From: Providencia rettgeri
GTDB taxonomy: Bacteria; Pseudomonadota; Gammaproteobacteria; Enterobacterales; Enterobacteriaceae
DNA: 64,000 nt
Direction: 5' to 3'
NCBI RefSeq assembly: GCF_041075285.1
Contig: NZ_CP163512.1
Span: 2,914,001 to 2,978,000, forward strand
Position 1 is the stretch's first letter. The number at the start of each line of letters is the position of its first letter. Below are positions 27,757 through 37,488 of the stretch, one piece after another. Below the pieces are notes generated by a model that was not told where the DNA came from, did no database searches, and saw nothing but the letters and a program-made list of their open reading frames with translations. The position numbers were made by a program, and so were the translations under genes.

Positions 27757-30249
27757 TTATTGGCAAGGGATCAAGACTTTACCTTGATGTTTTTCACTAA
27801 TATTCGGTAAGTTCAAGCGACATTGACTTTCACCATTCGCCCACTTAACGATGTAGCTCTCTTCAGGAGCTACCCCAGTCAAATAAGCAACACCACTGTC
27901 CGCAATAATGCCCACTTCTCTGCCTGTATTGATTTCAATAACGCTCGTCCCCAGTGGAGGGTAATTTCCGTTATTCAAACGGATCATGGCTAAAATACGC
28001 TTTCCTTGGTTTGCTTTTATTTTTTGATAACCGATTGAGCCTTCCGTTAATGTCTTAGCAATGATGTTGTCATTGATATCAACATCATCTGGCAAGCTAT
28101 TCATATCAATGTACACATCTGAATTTGAAAAGCTGTTCAAGCTTGTTGCTACACCAATTCCAAAGCGATTTGTCACTGACTCGCCATTATCAATGGAAAT
28201 ACCCGCAACGTTATCGCTATCAACCATGACACGTGGCTCATTATTTGTGCCGTTACGGTGCAGAGCAGCACCGTATTTAGTGGCTGTCATAGAGCCATAC
28301 CAACTGCCCCCCAATGCACGATAAGAGTTCACATTTTCCGTAGCATTCACGTTTAATACCCCATAAGGCGTGGAACGTTGATAACTACCACTAATATTAG
28401 GCTCAGCACGACCAAGTTCATGTTGATCCCCCCCAACGCGCATACTCCAATAATTATTTTGCTCATTAGGGCTATAATAGGCGACAGATTGTCCAAAATT
28501 ATGGCCGTTATCCGCATATTGAGCGTCATAACTGACCGATCCCCCATTTTCTAACGGCACTGACAAAGATAGATAGATTTGGTTGTCATCGGTTTCTTCG
28601 TATTTAATTTTATTCAGTGACAATGTGGCTGAAATATTTCTAATCTGACCAATACGAAACAGTTTACTGAGACTCATCCCAAAGCTTGTTGTCGACTCAC
28701 TGTTCCAAAATTGATGGTGAGAAGCATTAAAATAAATCGTTAAATCCAATGGGCTGACATATTGGTTAAAAGAGGCGGTATACACGTTCTTGTCACGTCT
28801 GAAATTAAGGATGCCATTTGCCGCGTCAATGTATTGCGGCATGGTTAAAAATTCTTTTTCAGAGAATTTGTATCCCGCAAAAGTCACTTGTGAATTGGTG
28901 GATTCAAAACGTTTTGAATAATTCAAACGATAACTGTTACCTGAATAAGAGCCTAAATGGTTTAAATCTGCATGGGTGCGTGTAATATCAAGGGATATTG
29001 CCCCAAACACATTCATATTCTGTCCAATACCCAAGTTTACAGCTTGGTAGTTATTATTATCGACCGTGGCAATTAGTCCCCCGAAAAGGGAGGTATTGCC
29101 AAATAACCCATATGACATTTCGCCAGCAATAAACCGTGGCTCAACTTTTTGCGAACGTCCAAATGGGTCAGATTGCCCTACCGTCAGTTTATAGAGAAGC
29201 TGCCCTTGGCGCGTTAAAAATGGCAATGATGCAGCGGTGACTTGATACGTCGTTTTCGAACCATCTTCTTCCTCGATAGTGACATCTAATGTCCCTTGTA
29301 CGGCCTCTGTAATATCTTGAATATTAAAGGGTCCTGGTGCGACCTTGGTTTGCTTAATCACGCGCCCATTTTGTGAAACAATCACCACCGCATTGGTTTT
29401 GGCAATCCCCGTCACCTGCGGTGCATAGCCTCGTAATGACGGTGGAAGCATACGATTATCGCTAAATATCGATGCACCAATAAAACGGAAACTATCAAAT
29501 AAATCTGTTTTTAAATACGATTGTCCAAGTAAAACTTTAGCGCCCATTTCAGGTAATGCGCGAAATGCATAAATCTGAGTCCAATCGAATCGCTTATTGG
29601 TTTTGCCGTGAGAACGATTATATTGGTATTGGTAATCAGCACGAAAACGCCAAGCCCCCAAGTTGACTCCAGCAGTACCATTACTGCTGCCACTGAATGT
29701 ATCACTGGTATTTTTAGGGGATGTGTAATTTAAAAACAGGTTATAATCAAAAATTACGCCTGCAATGCCATTTTCCCATTGAGATGGGGGAACCCAGTAT
29801 GGGTCGTCGTATTCTAACCAAGCTTGGGGAATAGAAAATAAAATATTCTGATTTTCTTTATCAAATCGATAATTAATATCTAATTTTTTAGGTAGTTCAA
29901 TACACTGGTTATTATTTTGCAGAAGTTCTTCCTTAATCTTCTTTTTTAATGCAAAAATATTGACCATCTCCGGAGTAATACAGAGTATTGATTTATCTTT
30001 ACTCTCTTCAATAAATTTAATTAAATGCTGGCCCGCTAATTTTCTACCATTAAGTGTAATATCCGTCAGATACTCCCCTGCTGGAATAAAATCAGGATTT
30101 GAAAACTGACTTAAATCAATATTATCTCTATCTTTTGCATCAATAATGTTCATATTAAATTCGACTGCATTGGACATTCCTGAAAAAGAAAATGCCAATA
30201 CCATCGAAAGTAATATTTTATTCATTCTAAATTGAGGCAATAAAGACAT
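27757..30249 (-). CDS. Outer-membrane fimbrial usher, locus 2
   Basis: An 830-residue usher. I start at the ATG at 30249, which AGGGA precedes on the minus strand, rather than the upstream in-frame start at 30264. The signal peptide ends MSNA/VEFN. The plug region has LRGYAPQVTGIAKTNAVVIV, and the C-terminal domain has YPPLGTSVIEI and ends near QCRLNLPNIS. It has no long tail, unlike the usher of locus 1. It follows the major subunit by 75 bp. Confidence 0.93.
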   Translation of the reverse strand: MSLLPQFRMNKILLSMVLAFSFSGMSNAVEFNMNIIDAKDRDNIDLSQFSNPDFIPAGEYLTDITLNGRKLAGQHLIKFIEESKDKSILCITPEMVNIFALKKKIKEELLQNNNQCIELPKKLDINYRFDKENQNILFSIPQAWLEYDDPYWVPPSQWENGIAGVIFDYNLFLNYTSPKNTSDTFSGSSNGTAGVNLGAWRFRADYQYQYNRSHGKTNKRFDWTQIYAFRALPEMGAKVLLGQSYLKTDLFDSFRFIGASIFSDNRMLPPSLRGYAPQVTGIAKTNAVVIVSQNGRVIKQTKVAPGPFNIQDITEAVQGTLDVTIEEEDGSKTTYQVTAASLPFLTRQGQLLYKLTVGQSDPFGRSQKVEPRFIAGEMSYGLFGNTSLFGGLIATVDNNNYQAVNLGIGQNMNVFGAISLDITRTHADLNHLGSYSGNSYRLNYSKRFESTNSQVTFAGYKFSEKEFLTMPQYIDAANGILNFRRDKNVYTASFNQYVSPLDLTIYFNASHHQFWNSESTTSFGMSLSKLFRIGQIRNISATLSLNKIKYEETDDNQIYLSLSVPLENGGSVSYDAQYADNGHNFGQSVAYYSPNEQNNYWSMRVGGDQHELGRAEPNISGSYQRSTPYGVLNVNATENVNSYRALGGSWYGSMTATKYGAALHRNGTNNEPRVMVDSDNVAGISIDNGESVTNRFGIGVATSLNSFSNSDVYIDMNSLPDDVDINDNIIAKTLTEGSIGYQKIKANQGKRILAMIRLNNGNYPPLGTSVIEINTGREVGIIADSGVAYLTGVAPEESYIVKWANGESQCRLNLPNISEKHQGKVLIPCQ

Positions 30250-30324
30250 TATGTTCCCTGTCAAAAAGATAAAAATAAAAAGGGAAAATAACAGGCGTTT
30301 ATCTGCCTGTTATTTAAAGTATGA

Positions 30325-30882
30325 TTAGAGGTAATTTAAAGCATAAGTCGCTTGAGAAATGATGCTACCTGTTTCTACTTTATCACCATTTGCTTCGACT
30401 CTAGCACTAAATACTAACTTGTTAGGGCCATCAGCTAATGGCAGATCAACACTGGTATCACCAACTTTCATTGTTGAGCCATCAGCGTTCATTAGGCGAA
30501 CACCAACACCTCTAGATGTCCCCGTATTCGCTAACAGTTCTTTTGCTGTTGAGTCTGGAGTCCCTGTGAAGGTAACCTTAACTTTGCTAACGGCAGGGAA
30601 AACAACTTGGTCTGAAGCATCTTTAACTTCACCCAAATCACAGTTCTCTAATTGAATACTGTATTGAACGCTTTGGCTAAATTTATTACCAGTTTCTAAT
30701 ACTTTATTAGCAACTTGGCCAAGATCAACGTTAATTGTACCATCACCTGGGATTGAGCAAGGTGCGTTGATAACTTTACCCGTGAAGTTAATAATACCGC
30801 TACCTTGATCTACTGTTGCAGCATTTGCAAAACCGAATGAAGAAGCGATAATTGAAGCTAATGCAATCTTAGTTAATTTCAT
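30325..30882 (-). CDS. Major fimbrial subunit, locus 2
   Basis: A 185-residue pilin with a signal peptide ending ANAA. The donor strand is GIINFTGKVINAPCSI, the second cysteine is in ENCDLGEV, and GVGVRLMNADG and a final ATYALNYL strand follow. First structural gene of the operon, so probably the rod subunit. Confidence 0.92.
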   Translation of the reverse strand: MKLTKIALASIIASSFGFANAATVDQGSGIINFTGKVINAPCSIPGDGTINVDLGQVANKVLETGNKFSQSVQYSIQLENCDLGEVKDASDQVVFPAVSKVKVTFTGTPDSTAKELLANTGTSRGVGVRLMNADGSTMKVGDTSVDLPLADGPNKLVFSARVEANGDKVETGSIISQATYALNYL

Positions 30883-31094
30883 TTATTTTTTCCTATAAAA
30901 AGACGACAGTTCTACCAATCACCTAATAAAAACAATTATTAAGCTGATATGCTTTTGCTGAGGGTGTAATGCATATATATCCACTCTTATATTTAATAAA
31001 TAAGATAGCTTTTTTCGTTTAATTTATGTTAATTTGACTTTATTATTAACTTACTTTTTATATTATCTGTAAGTAGAATACTCTTAATGAGTTT
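30883..31094 (-). promoter_or_regulatory. Promoter region of fimbrial locus 2
   Basis: This is 212 bp between the MrpJ-like gene and the major subunit, both on the minus strand. It contains ATGCATATATATCC at 30969-30982, about 90 bp before the subunit ATG, close in sequence and distance to the motif before locus 1. I see no flanking inverted repeats suggesting an invertible promoter. Confidence 0.5.
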
Positions 31095-31331
31095 TTAATT
31101 ACTTTCTTTATTTAAGAATACATCATCGATAAAAAAACAAATCATCTCTGTTTCTAGGGCATTAGCTAATAGATGTAAACTCTCTATATTAATGTTGCAC
31201 TCCCCTCTTTCATAGCGCGAGATCTGTTGCTGACTCACACCGATAAGCTTTGCAAGCTCAATGCCAGAAAGCCCTAAATGCTTTCTTCTTTTTCTTATTT
31301 CTCTACCTACAATACGGTTTACATTTATCAT
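31095..31331 (-). CDS. MrpJ-like HTH (XRE) regulator, locus 2
   Basis: A 78-residue protein that is almost only an XRE helix-turn-helix. It has the ISRYERG signature preceded by GVSQQQ, as in MrpJ-family regulators. I choose the ATG at 31331 over a TTG at 31334. No clear ribosome site is visible. It lies just 5' of the fimbrial operon on the same strand, the same arrangement as at locus 1, and is shorter than the locus-1 regulator, lacking its N- and C-terminal extensions. Confidence 0.82.
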   Translation of the reverse strand: MINVNRIVGREIRKRRKHLGLSGIELAKLIGVSQQQISRYERGECNINIESLHLLANALETEMICFFIDDVFLNKESN

Positions 31332-31667
31332 CAACTATAGCCCAATAAACTTAGAATATTAAACGGCTAAACTATATAACAGATCAAAAAGCTTTAGCAT
31401 ATCAAAATTTATTTTTTGGAATGCAAATTAAAATATAGCAAATCAGAAACAACACGGAATTTGAGTTAATTATAATTTTCAGAATATAAAAGTAAAACTG
31501 TTTCTAACGATCAATAAAATTGATTAAAATCAGCTAAACCTATCAAAATTAAAACATTTTAATTCTAATCCATCGCCAATGGAAAAAAAACAAACTCAAT
31601 TAACCATACAACTATTTACTCATGCATAAATAACAACTAACCTTTTGATTTATCTTAATTAAATAAG

Positions 31668-31690
31668 TGTTACCATTACCAGTGGTAACA
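31668..31690. repeat. Inverted repeat, operator-like
   Basis: The arms TGTTACCA and TGGTAACA are exact reverse complements around a 7-nt centre. The size suits a dimeric regulator's operator. It lies about 145 bp upstream of the orphan terminator and about 340 bp upstream of the MrpJ-like gene's start. Confidence 0.5.
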
Positions 31691-31833
31691 TGGATAAATA
31701 ACCGTTTATTTATAATTAATCTAGCTAGCTGGGTATTATTTATTATTCAAAATCGAGAAGTTGATTAATAAGCATTTTTTATAAACGCTATGTACACAAT
31801 TAATTTTTGTTTACATTATTTTATTAAATTATA

Positions 31834-31858
31834 AAAAAACCATTATTAGTGGTTTTTT
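31834..31858. terminator. Orphan intrinsic terminator, candidate small RNA end
   Basis: The stem AAAAAACCA/TGGTTTTTT with a 7-nt loop ends in a T-run (and an A-run on the other side), the form of a rho-independent terminator. No protein gene lies within 500 bp upstream on either strand that would need it, so it may end an untranslated small RNA. Confidence 0.45.
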
Positions 31859-32617
31859 CATTTTTATGAGTTATTCAGAAGTAAATTGGTAGGATTTTCA
31901 TTAACACAATAAACGAGTACGATATATAAAAAAGAAACACTATCACCGTTTATCTAACTTTAAGTGTAAAAAATTTAGCATATTCTTACCCTTTTAGAGA
32001 ATAGTGTTAACGATATGATTAAATAGACAACTTTCAAGAAAATCAGTAACAGTAAGAAATTTAAATGTTTTAAATAACATATAGTTATAAATGTTACAAA
32101 ATGTAATAATTTAATAGATATTATTAATGGGATTAAGTCAAAAAAAACCACCTAACAAAAATAAAACATAATATTTATACAATACGAAACGAATTAAGTG
32201 TAAATCGGATATTTATATTTGCAAAAATAGTTAATCACAGATAAAAATGCTTAATTTTATCCGCAGAAGGAAAATCCGCCTAATCAGTATAGTCGATGTT
32301 TGAGAACACTCAATCATCGGAATACAGCACGCTTTGACGTCTTATTATGCTGTTTTCAGGCTTTTAATTAACAAATAAGGATTAATACATAGTTTATTTT
32401 TTATATCGCCATATTATATAGGAATATTTCTCCTGTTAAGAGACTTTTTTCGAAGAATATAAGGAATATCAACTTTTTTACTCAAGGTTAACCATCAATA
32501 TCCCCATTTTTGCCTCTAACGCTAACTTTTGATAACCAATCGTTATCGAAAGGGAAAATAACTCATTATTTTTCTTCTTCGCAATGTGCTCTTATTTTGC
32601 TAAAGAAGGAGATACTT

Positions 32618-33607
32618 ATGAATACACAACCATTACTTCGAGTCGCAACTGTACAGTTCCAACATAAAGCAGGAGATAAAGCCTATAATCTAGCTTGTAT
32701 CCACGACTTTATTACACAAGCTGTGCAGCAGCAGGTCAAAATACTGGCCTTTCCCGAAATGTGCATTACGGGATATTGGCATGTCCCAAAACTCTCTAAT
32801 GAAGAAGTTTATCAACTTAGTGAAACCTTACACGATAGCCCGTCACTCGCCCTTATTCGCCAACGGGCTATCGAATTAGAGATGCTCATTGGTGTAGGGT
32901 TAATAGAAAAAGGGTTAGATGGTAAATGCTATAACACTTGGGTTGCTTGCATGCCTGATGGGCAGTTGCATGCACATCGAAAATTACATGCTTTTGAACA
33001 CCCGATTATTCAAAGCGGTGATAACTACACCGTGTTTGATACCCCTTGGGGAGTGAAAGTGGGTATTTTAATTTGTTGGGATAACAATTTAATTGAAAAT
33101 CCTCGAGCAACTGCGTTACTTGGTGCTGATATTATTCTTGCGCCACACCAAACGGGTGGAACGAACTCCAGTAGCCCTTACGGCATGAAACGCATACCAC
33201 TGCACTTATGGGAAAATAGAAAACAAAATCCACAAGCGCTGATTGATGCATTTCAAGGTGAGCATGGTCGTGGCTGGTTATTACGCTGGTTGCCTTCACG
33301 CGCCCATGATAATGGGGTCTTTTATGTGTTTAGTAATGGTGTGGGTCGTGATGATGATGAAATTCGCACGGGGAATGCGATGATAATTGACCCTTATGGT
33401 CGAATTATTCAAGAAACAGCGGCGATTGAAGATGATATGGTCATCGCTAATTTAGACCTTAGCTTACTCCCCACCTCCAATGGACGACGTTGGTTAATGG
33501 GAAGGCGTCCTGAGCTCTATCAGATCCTCAATACAACAATGGGTTACGAAACGGATATTCATCAGGTTCGCTTCGCGTCTCAATCGACACCTTTTATCGA
33601 AAAATAA
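32618..33607 (+). CDS. Nitrilase-superfamily carbon-nitrogen hydrolase
   Basis: The ATG at 32618 has AAGGAG 8 bp upstream; a longer in-frame start at 32510 adds a non-conserved stretch. The 329-residue enzyme shows the catalytic triad of the superfamily: Glu47 (AFPEMCITGYW), Lys122 (AHRKLHAFE) and Cys153 (LICWDNN). The GAGDxY-like QSGDNYTVFDTPWG segment is typical. Members hydrolyse amides, nitriles or N-carbamoyl groups; the substrate cannot be fixed here, though N-carbamoyl amidases look similar. It is followed 98 bp later by a LysR regulator on the same strand, then by the lipid cluster. Confidence 0.85.
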   Translation: MNTQPLLRVATVQFQHKAGDKAYNLACIHDFITQAVQQQVKILAFPEMCITGYWHVPKLSNEEVYQLSETLHDSPSLALIRQRAIELEMLIGVGLIEKGLDGKCYNTWVACMPDGQLHAHRKLHAFEHPIIQSGDNYTVFDTPWGVKVGILICWDNNLIENPRATALLGADIILAPHQTGGTNSSSPYGMKRIPLHLWENRKQNPQALIDAFQGEHGRGWLLRWLPSRAHDNGVFYVFSNGVGRDDDEIRTGNAMIIDPYGRIIQETAAIEDDMVIANLDLSLLPTSNGRRWLMGRRPELYQILNTTMGYETDIHQVRFASQSTPFIEK

Positions 33608-33705
33608 GTCAGTCATCAATCTAATCACTAACGCTATAGTGATTTATTCATTATATAGATACTATAGCGTTTATTATTTTCAGTGAGAGGTAACGATCAG
33701 ACATT

Positions 33706-34596
33706 ATGGATACTCGACTTCTTCACGCCTTTATTGTGCTTGCTGATACGCAAAATTACCGAGAAGCTTCAGCACGCTTATGTATTAGCCAACCTGCATT
33801 AACAAAGCAAATTAAATTATTGGAAAATCAGCTTAGCTTACGACTGTTTGAACGTGGGCGTCATGGTGCAGAACTCACCGAAGAGGGTCTTGCATTACTA
33901 CCGAGTGCTAAACTGGCGTTGAACCATATGCAAGCGTTTCGAAACCATGCATTGAAACTCAACCAAGAGCTCCCCAAGATTTTAAATGTCGGTTTTGGGA
34001 TCTCCGCCTTTGAGGAGGCCTCTTTATTTGTGGCTCGCCTACGGGAAAAGCTACCAAACGTTGCCATCCAACTGGACGATATGCCTTCATCTGTTATGAG
34101 CGAAAAGTTAAAAGCGCATCAACTTGATATCGCGTTTACTCGTCATGATAACCAAGCGTCAATAGAAAACCTGTTTAGCCAACCGTTAAAAACTGAAGTG
34201 TTAGCCCTCGCCATTGCGAAAGATTATCCACAAAATAGTTCAATACGCGATTATTTAACACAATATCCATTACTGATGTTACGTGCAGAGCGTGGACTTG
34301 GGCTTTATCAACAAATTCAATGTTATTTGCACTCTGAAGATCTTCATATCACCCCCTTACAAGAGGCAAACGATATACAAACACTGATTGCACTGGTTGC
34401 TGCCAAAGTGGGTATTAGCCTTGTACCTTACAGCGCAAAGTATATTGCGAGAGACGATATTCATTTAATTCCGCTGCATCATCATAAAGCGGCTAGCTGG
34501 CAAATCGACGTTATTTGGCAGGCGTCATTACCAACCTTATGGCAAAGCACTATCCGTACTTTAATCAGTAAGATCCATAAAGCCCCCCTCGAATGA
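33706..34596 (+). CDS. LysR-family transcriptional regulator
   Basis: This 296-residue protein has a clear N-terminal HTH (NYREASARLCISQPALTKQIKLLE, shown only in part here) and the LFERGRHGAELTEEG extension, then a two-lobed ligand domain. Unlike most LysR genes it is co-directional with both neighbours: the nitrilase upstream and the KAS III gene 92 bp downstream. Control of the biosynthetic cluster or of the nitrilase is likely but not shown. Confidence 0.88.
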   Translation: MDTRLLHAFIVLADTQNYREASARLCISQPALTKQIKLLENQLSLRLFERGRHGAELTEEGLALLPSAKLALNHMQAFRNHALKLNQELPKILNVGFGISAFEEASLFVARLREKLPNVAIQLDDMPSSVMSEKLKAHQLDIAFTRHDNQASIENLFSQPLKTEVLALAIAKDYPQNSSIRDYLTQYPLLMLRAERGLGLYQQIQCYLHSEDLHITPLQEANDIQTLIALVAAKVGISLVPYSAKYIARDDIHLIPLHHHKAASWQIDVIWQASLPTLWQSTIRTLISKIHKAPLE

Positions 34597-34688
34597 TAAG
34601 CAATAAGAATAACTCCGTAATTCCTATATATTAAATAAATGAACTCTGATATTTATTGTTATTATCTTGGTTAGATAGGCACTTTTAT

Positions 34689-35687
34689 ATGTCCGATAAC
34701 AGGTCAATTGCACCACTTAAAATCATCGCTTCTGGCGTTGCTTTACCTGAAAATAAAATTTACTCCTCAATGCTTGATGAAAAACTCAATAAATCAACCG
34801 GGTTTGTGGAGAAACATTCTGGTATCGAATATCGCTATCATGCAAATAACACTGATTCACAAGCACAACTTGCTGCACAGGCGATTGAAAATGCATTACA
34901 ACAAAATGGGTTATCGCCAGAAAGTATTGATATGTTGATTAATGCCTCGGCTATCCCAGTTCAAGCTTTGCCTTGTTCTGCATCCCATATCCTTCAACAA
35001 TCTGATTTAAATGATGGTATTGCCTGCTTTGATATTAATTCAAGCTGCATTAGTTTTATTACCGCATTACAAGTGGCGGCAGGGATGCTGTCAACCAGCC
35101 AATTTCAACGAATAGCCATTGTTTCTGCCGACATTGCTTCACGTGGTATTGACTGGCAAGACAGAGAGTCATCACTCATTTTTGGTGATGGCGCAGCTTG
35201 TGTGATTGTTGAAAAAGGCGATGGTCGCAGTGGCATCATTTCGTACACTCATACAACCCACACTGACGGAATTGATTTTTGCGAAATTCGTGCTGGTGGA
35301 ACACGGAAAAATCCGCGCTCGGGGATGGTCGATGATGATTTTCTGTTTCATATGCAAGGCAAAAAACTCTTTCGCATGGCATCAGCCTTAATTGAAGAAT
35401 TTATGCAACGGGTATATACAGAATCAAACTTACGCCTCGAACAGATTGATACGGTAATCCCTCACCAAGCAAGCCATCTATCATTAGAACATATGCGCCA
35501 GCGTGTTGGCGTCACATCGGAACAACTGATTGATATCTATCGTCACCGAGGTAACCAAGTGGCGGCGTCAATTCCATCCGCACTGCACGAAGCGATTATT
35601 ACTGACCGTTTTTATGAAAAACAACATGTGATGCTAATTGGTACTGCGGCTGGATTAGCCTTATGCGCCATGGTGCTCGTGCCATGA
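34689..35687 (+). CDS. 3-oxoacyl-ACP synthase III-like condensing enzyme (KAS III/OleA-like)
   Basis: This thiolase-fold enzyme has 332 residues from the ATG at 34689; a TTG at 34656 is less likely. The catalytic triad is complete: Cys120 (INSSCISF), His259 (VIPHQAS) and Asn289 (RGNQVAAS). It would condense an acyl-CoA or acyl-ACP with a second acyl unit. It is not the housekeeping FabH: the active-site context is INSSC instead of AAAC, and the gene sits outside the fab cluster at the head of seven overlapping genes. The primer and extender are unknown. Confidence 0.88.
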   Translation: MSDNRSIAPLKIIASGVALPENKIYSSMLDEKLNKSTGFVEKHSGIEYRYHANNTDSQAQLAAQAIENALQQNGLSPESIDMLINASAIPVQALPCSASHILQQSDLNDGIACFDINSSCISFITALQVAAGMLSTSQFQRIAIVSADIASRGIDWQDRESSLIFGDGAACVIVEKGDGRSGIISYTHTTHTDGIDFCEIRAGGTRKNPRSGMVDDDFLFHMQGKKLFRMASALIEEFMQRVYTESNLRLEQIDTVIPHQASHLSLEHMRQRVGVTSEQLIDIYRHRGNQVAASIPSALHEAIITDRFYEKQHVMLIGTAAGLALCAMVLVP

Positions 35688-36685
35688 AGATCTTAGTCAC
35701 AGGTGCCACTAGCGGGCTTGGCAGAAATGCTAGTGAGTACTTACTGGGGCAAGGATTTGACGTTGTCGCTTGTGGGCGAAACCCACAAGCGGCAGAACAA
35801 TTGGTTCAAATGGGGGCAAAATTTGTCCCTTGTGAACTGGCTGAGCTTTCTTTGCAACAGGCCAAAGAGATGATGGCAGGCTGTGATGCCATCTGGCATT
35901 GCGCAGCACTTTCTTCCCCATGGGGCAAGCGGCAAGATTTTGAAAACATAAATCTTGAGGCGACTCGCACATTAGCCACCGCAGCAGGCCAGTTGGAAAT
36001 AGCTCGCTTTATTCATATTTCGACACCTGCAATTTATTTCAATTTTACCCACCAGCGGAACATTGCCGAAACAACCCACAATACTCATTTTGCCAATCAA
36101 TATGCACGAACAAAATATTTAGCCGAGACAGCTATTTGGCAATGTGTTGAACAATATCCTGCAACACGTTATACCCTTTTACGTCCCCGAGGCTTATTTG
36201 GTCCCCATGATCGTGTGCTTTTACCCAGATTATTGGCGCAAATTAAATCTCGCCACGGTAAGTTGATCCTCCCTAATGGAGGGAATAACTATTTTGACTT
36301 AACCTATGTTGGGAATGTGGTTCACAGTATGCAACTTGCCACCGATAAAGAAGGGTTACAAAGCGGTGCGACATATAATATAACCAATCAACAGCCACAA
36401 GCGCTGAAACACACCTTGCAACAGCTATTTACCGAACTTTCCCTAGCATGTGAAATTCGCTCAGCACCGTACCCACTATTATATGGCATTGCTACGCTGT
36501 TAGAGGGTGTTGGTCATCTCACCGGAAAAGAGCCACTTTTCACCCGTTATAGTCTTGGTGCAGCCTATTTCACCATGACACTGGATAACCAAAAAGCTCA
36601 ACAAGAATTAGGTTATTATCCCGTATATTCGATGGAACAAGGGATCCATTTAACCGCTAACTGGCTAAAACAGCAGGAGAAGTGA
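35684..36685 (+). CDS. NAD(P)-dependent epimerase/dehydratase or 3-beta-HSD-like reductase
   Basis: The start overlaps the KAS III stop as ATGA. The 333-residue extended short-chain dehydrogenase has the Rossmann motif TGATSGLGRNA near residue 7, the catalytic Tyr and Lys in YARTKYLAE, and a RPRGLFGPHD stretch. It belongs to the group containing 3-beta-hydroxysteroid dehydrogenases and OleD, which reduce beta-keto lipids to beta-hydroxy lipids. That would be the logical next step after the condensing enzyme. Confidence 0.85.
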   Translation: MKILVTGATSGLGRNASEYLLGQGFDVVACGRNPQAAEQLVQMGAKFVPCELAELSLQQAKEMMAGCDAIWHCAALSSPWGKRQDFENINLEATRTLATAAGQLEIARFIHISTPAIYFNFTHQRNIAETTHNTHFANQYARTKYLAETAIWQCVEQYPATRYTLLRPRGLFGPHDRVLLPRLLAQIKSRHGKLILPNGGNNYFDLTYVGNVVHSMQLATDKEGLQSGATYNITNQQPQALKHTLQQLFTELSLACEIRSAPYPLLYGIATLLEGVGHLTGKEPLFTRYSLGAAYFTMTLDNQKAQQELGYYPVYSMEQGIHLTANWLKQQEK

Positions 36686-37488
36686 TGTTAACCATTCACC
36701 AATATGATGTCGGATACTGCACCCATCCAGGCTGTGTTGCCCTCAAAGGTGCCAGTTTTAAGTCTTGCAAGTTCCCTGCCCGAGCCTGGTTAATTGAAGA
36801 TGAAAGTCAGCGTTGGTTATTTGATACGGGGTATGCTACCCATTTTTATGACCATACGCGTAAAGGGATCATGCGGTTATATCGTGCGGTAACCCCTGTG
36901 TACTTCGAAAGTAAAGATGCATTAGTCAACCAACTCGCTCATGACGGTCTCAAACCGAAAGACATTAATGGGGTGATCCTGTCTCATTTCCACGGCGATC
37001 ACATCGCTGGTTTACGAGATTTTCCAGCAATACCAATCATTTGCTCAGGTGATGGTTGGGCAAAAACGCGCCCTTTAACCGGCTTTGCTGCGCTAAAAAG
37101 TGCTTTTGTTAGCGGGCTATTACCCGATGATTTTGAGCAACGCACTGTCTTTTATGAAGGTTTTGAACGTGTTGCTCTTCCTAGTGAATTGCAAATACTG
37201 GGTGAAGGTTATGCCGTGGATCAATCAAAAAAATTATTGATCGTACCACTTCCTGGGCACGCCGCGGGTCATATTGGCTTATGTGTTTTAACTGATTCAG
37301 GATGGGTACTGCTTGCGGGTGATGCCGCATGGTCGCCAAGCAATTATCGAGAGTTACGAGGCCCGATGGCTATCGCCAATATCATCATGGATGATAAACA
37401 GGCATATTATGAAACACTGAATAAATTGCATGAAATTGATAAGCAAAAAATTGTTATTCAGCTATGTCATGAAGGTGATTTACAGTGA
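36685..37488 (+). CDS. Metallo-beta-lactamase-fold hydrolase
   Basis: A 267-residue protein. I use the ATG at 36685 (TGATG overlap, CAGGAGAAG upstream); a GTG at 36682 is also possible. The zinc motif SHFHGDHIAGL has His101, His103, Asp105 and His106, and later ligands are in PLPGHAAGHIGL and LLAGDAAW. The overall pattern resembles AHL lactonases and other ester or lactone hydrolases. In this operon it may hydrolyse a thioester or lactone intermediate, the role an alpha/beta hydrolase (OleB) has in olefin clusters. Confidence 0.85.
   Translation: MLTIHQYDVGYCTHPGCVALKGASFKSCKFPARAWLIEDESQRWLFDTGYATHFYDHTRKGIMRLYRAVTPVYFESKDALVNQLAHDGLKPKDINGVILSHFHGDHIAGLRDFPAIPIICSGDGWAKTRPLTGFAALKSAFVSGLLPDDFEQRTVFYEGFERVALPSELQILGEGYAVDQSKKLLIVPLPGHAAGHIGLCVLTDSGWVLLAGDAAWSPSNYRELRGPMAIANIIMDDKQAYYETLNKLHEIDKQKIVIQLCHEGDLQ

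Larger units (their letters stand above)
31332..32617. other. Large AT-rich region without protein genes
   Basis: This stretch of 1,286 bp is among the most A/T-rich of the window and has no supportable ORF. It holds two structures listed separately: an 8-bp-arm inverted repeat at 31668-31690 and an intrinsic-terminator-like hairpin at 31834-31858 with no gene before it. The last 200 bp should carry the promoter of the nitrilase gene. Confidence 0.5.
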
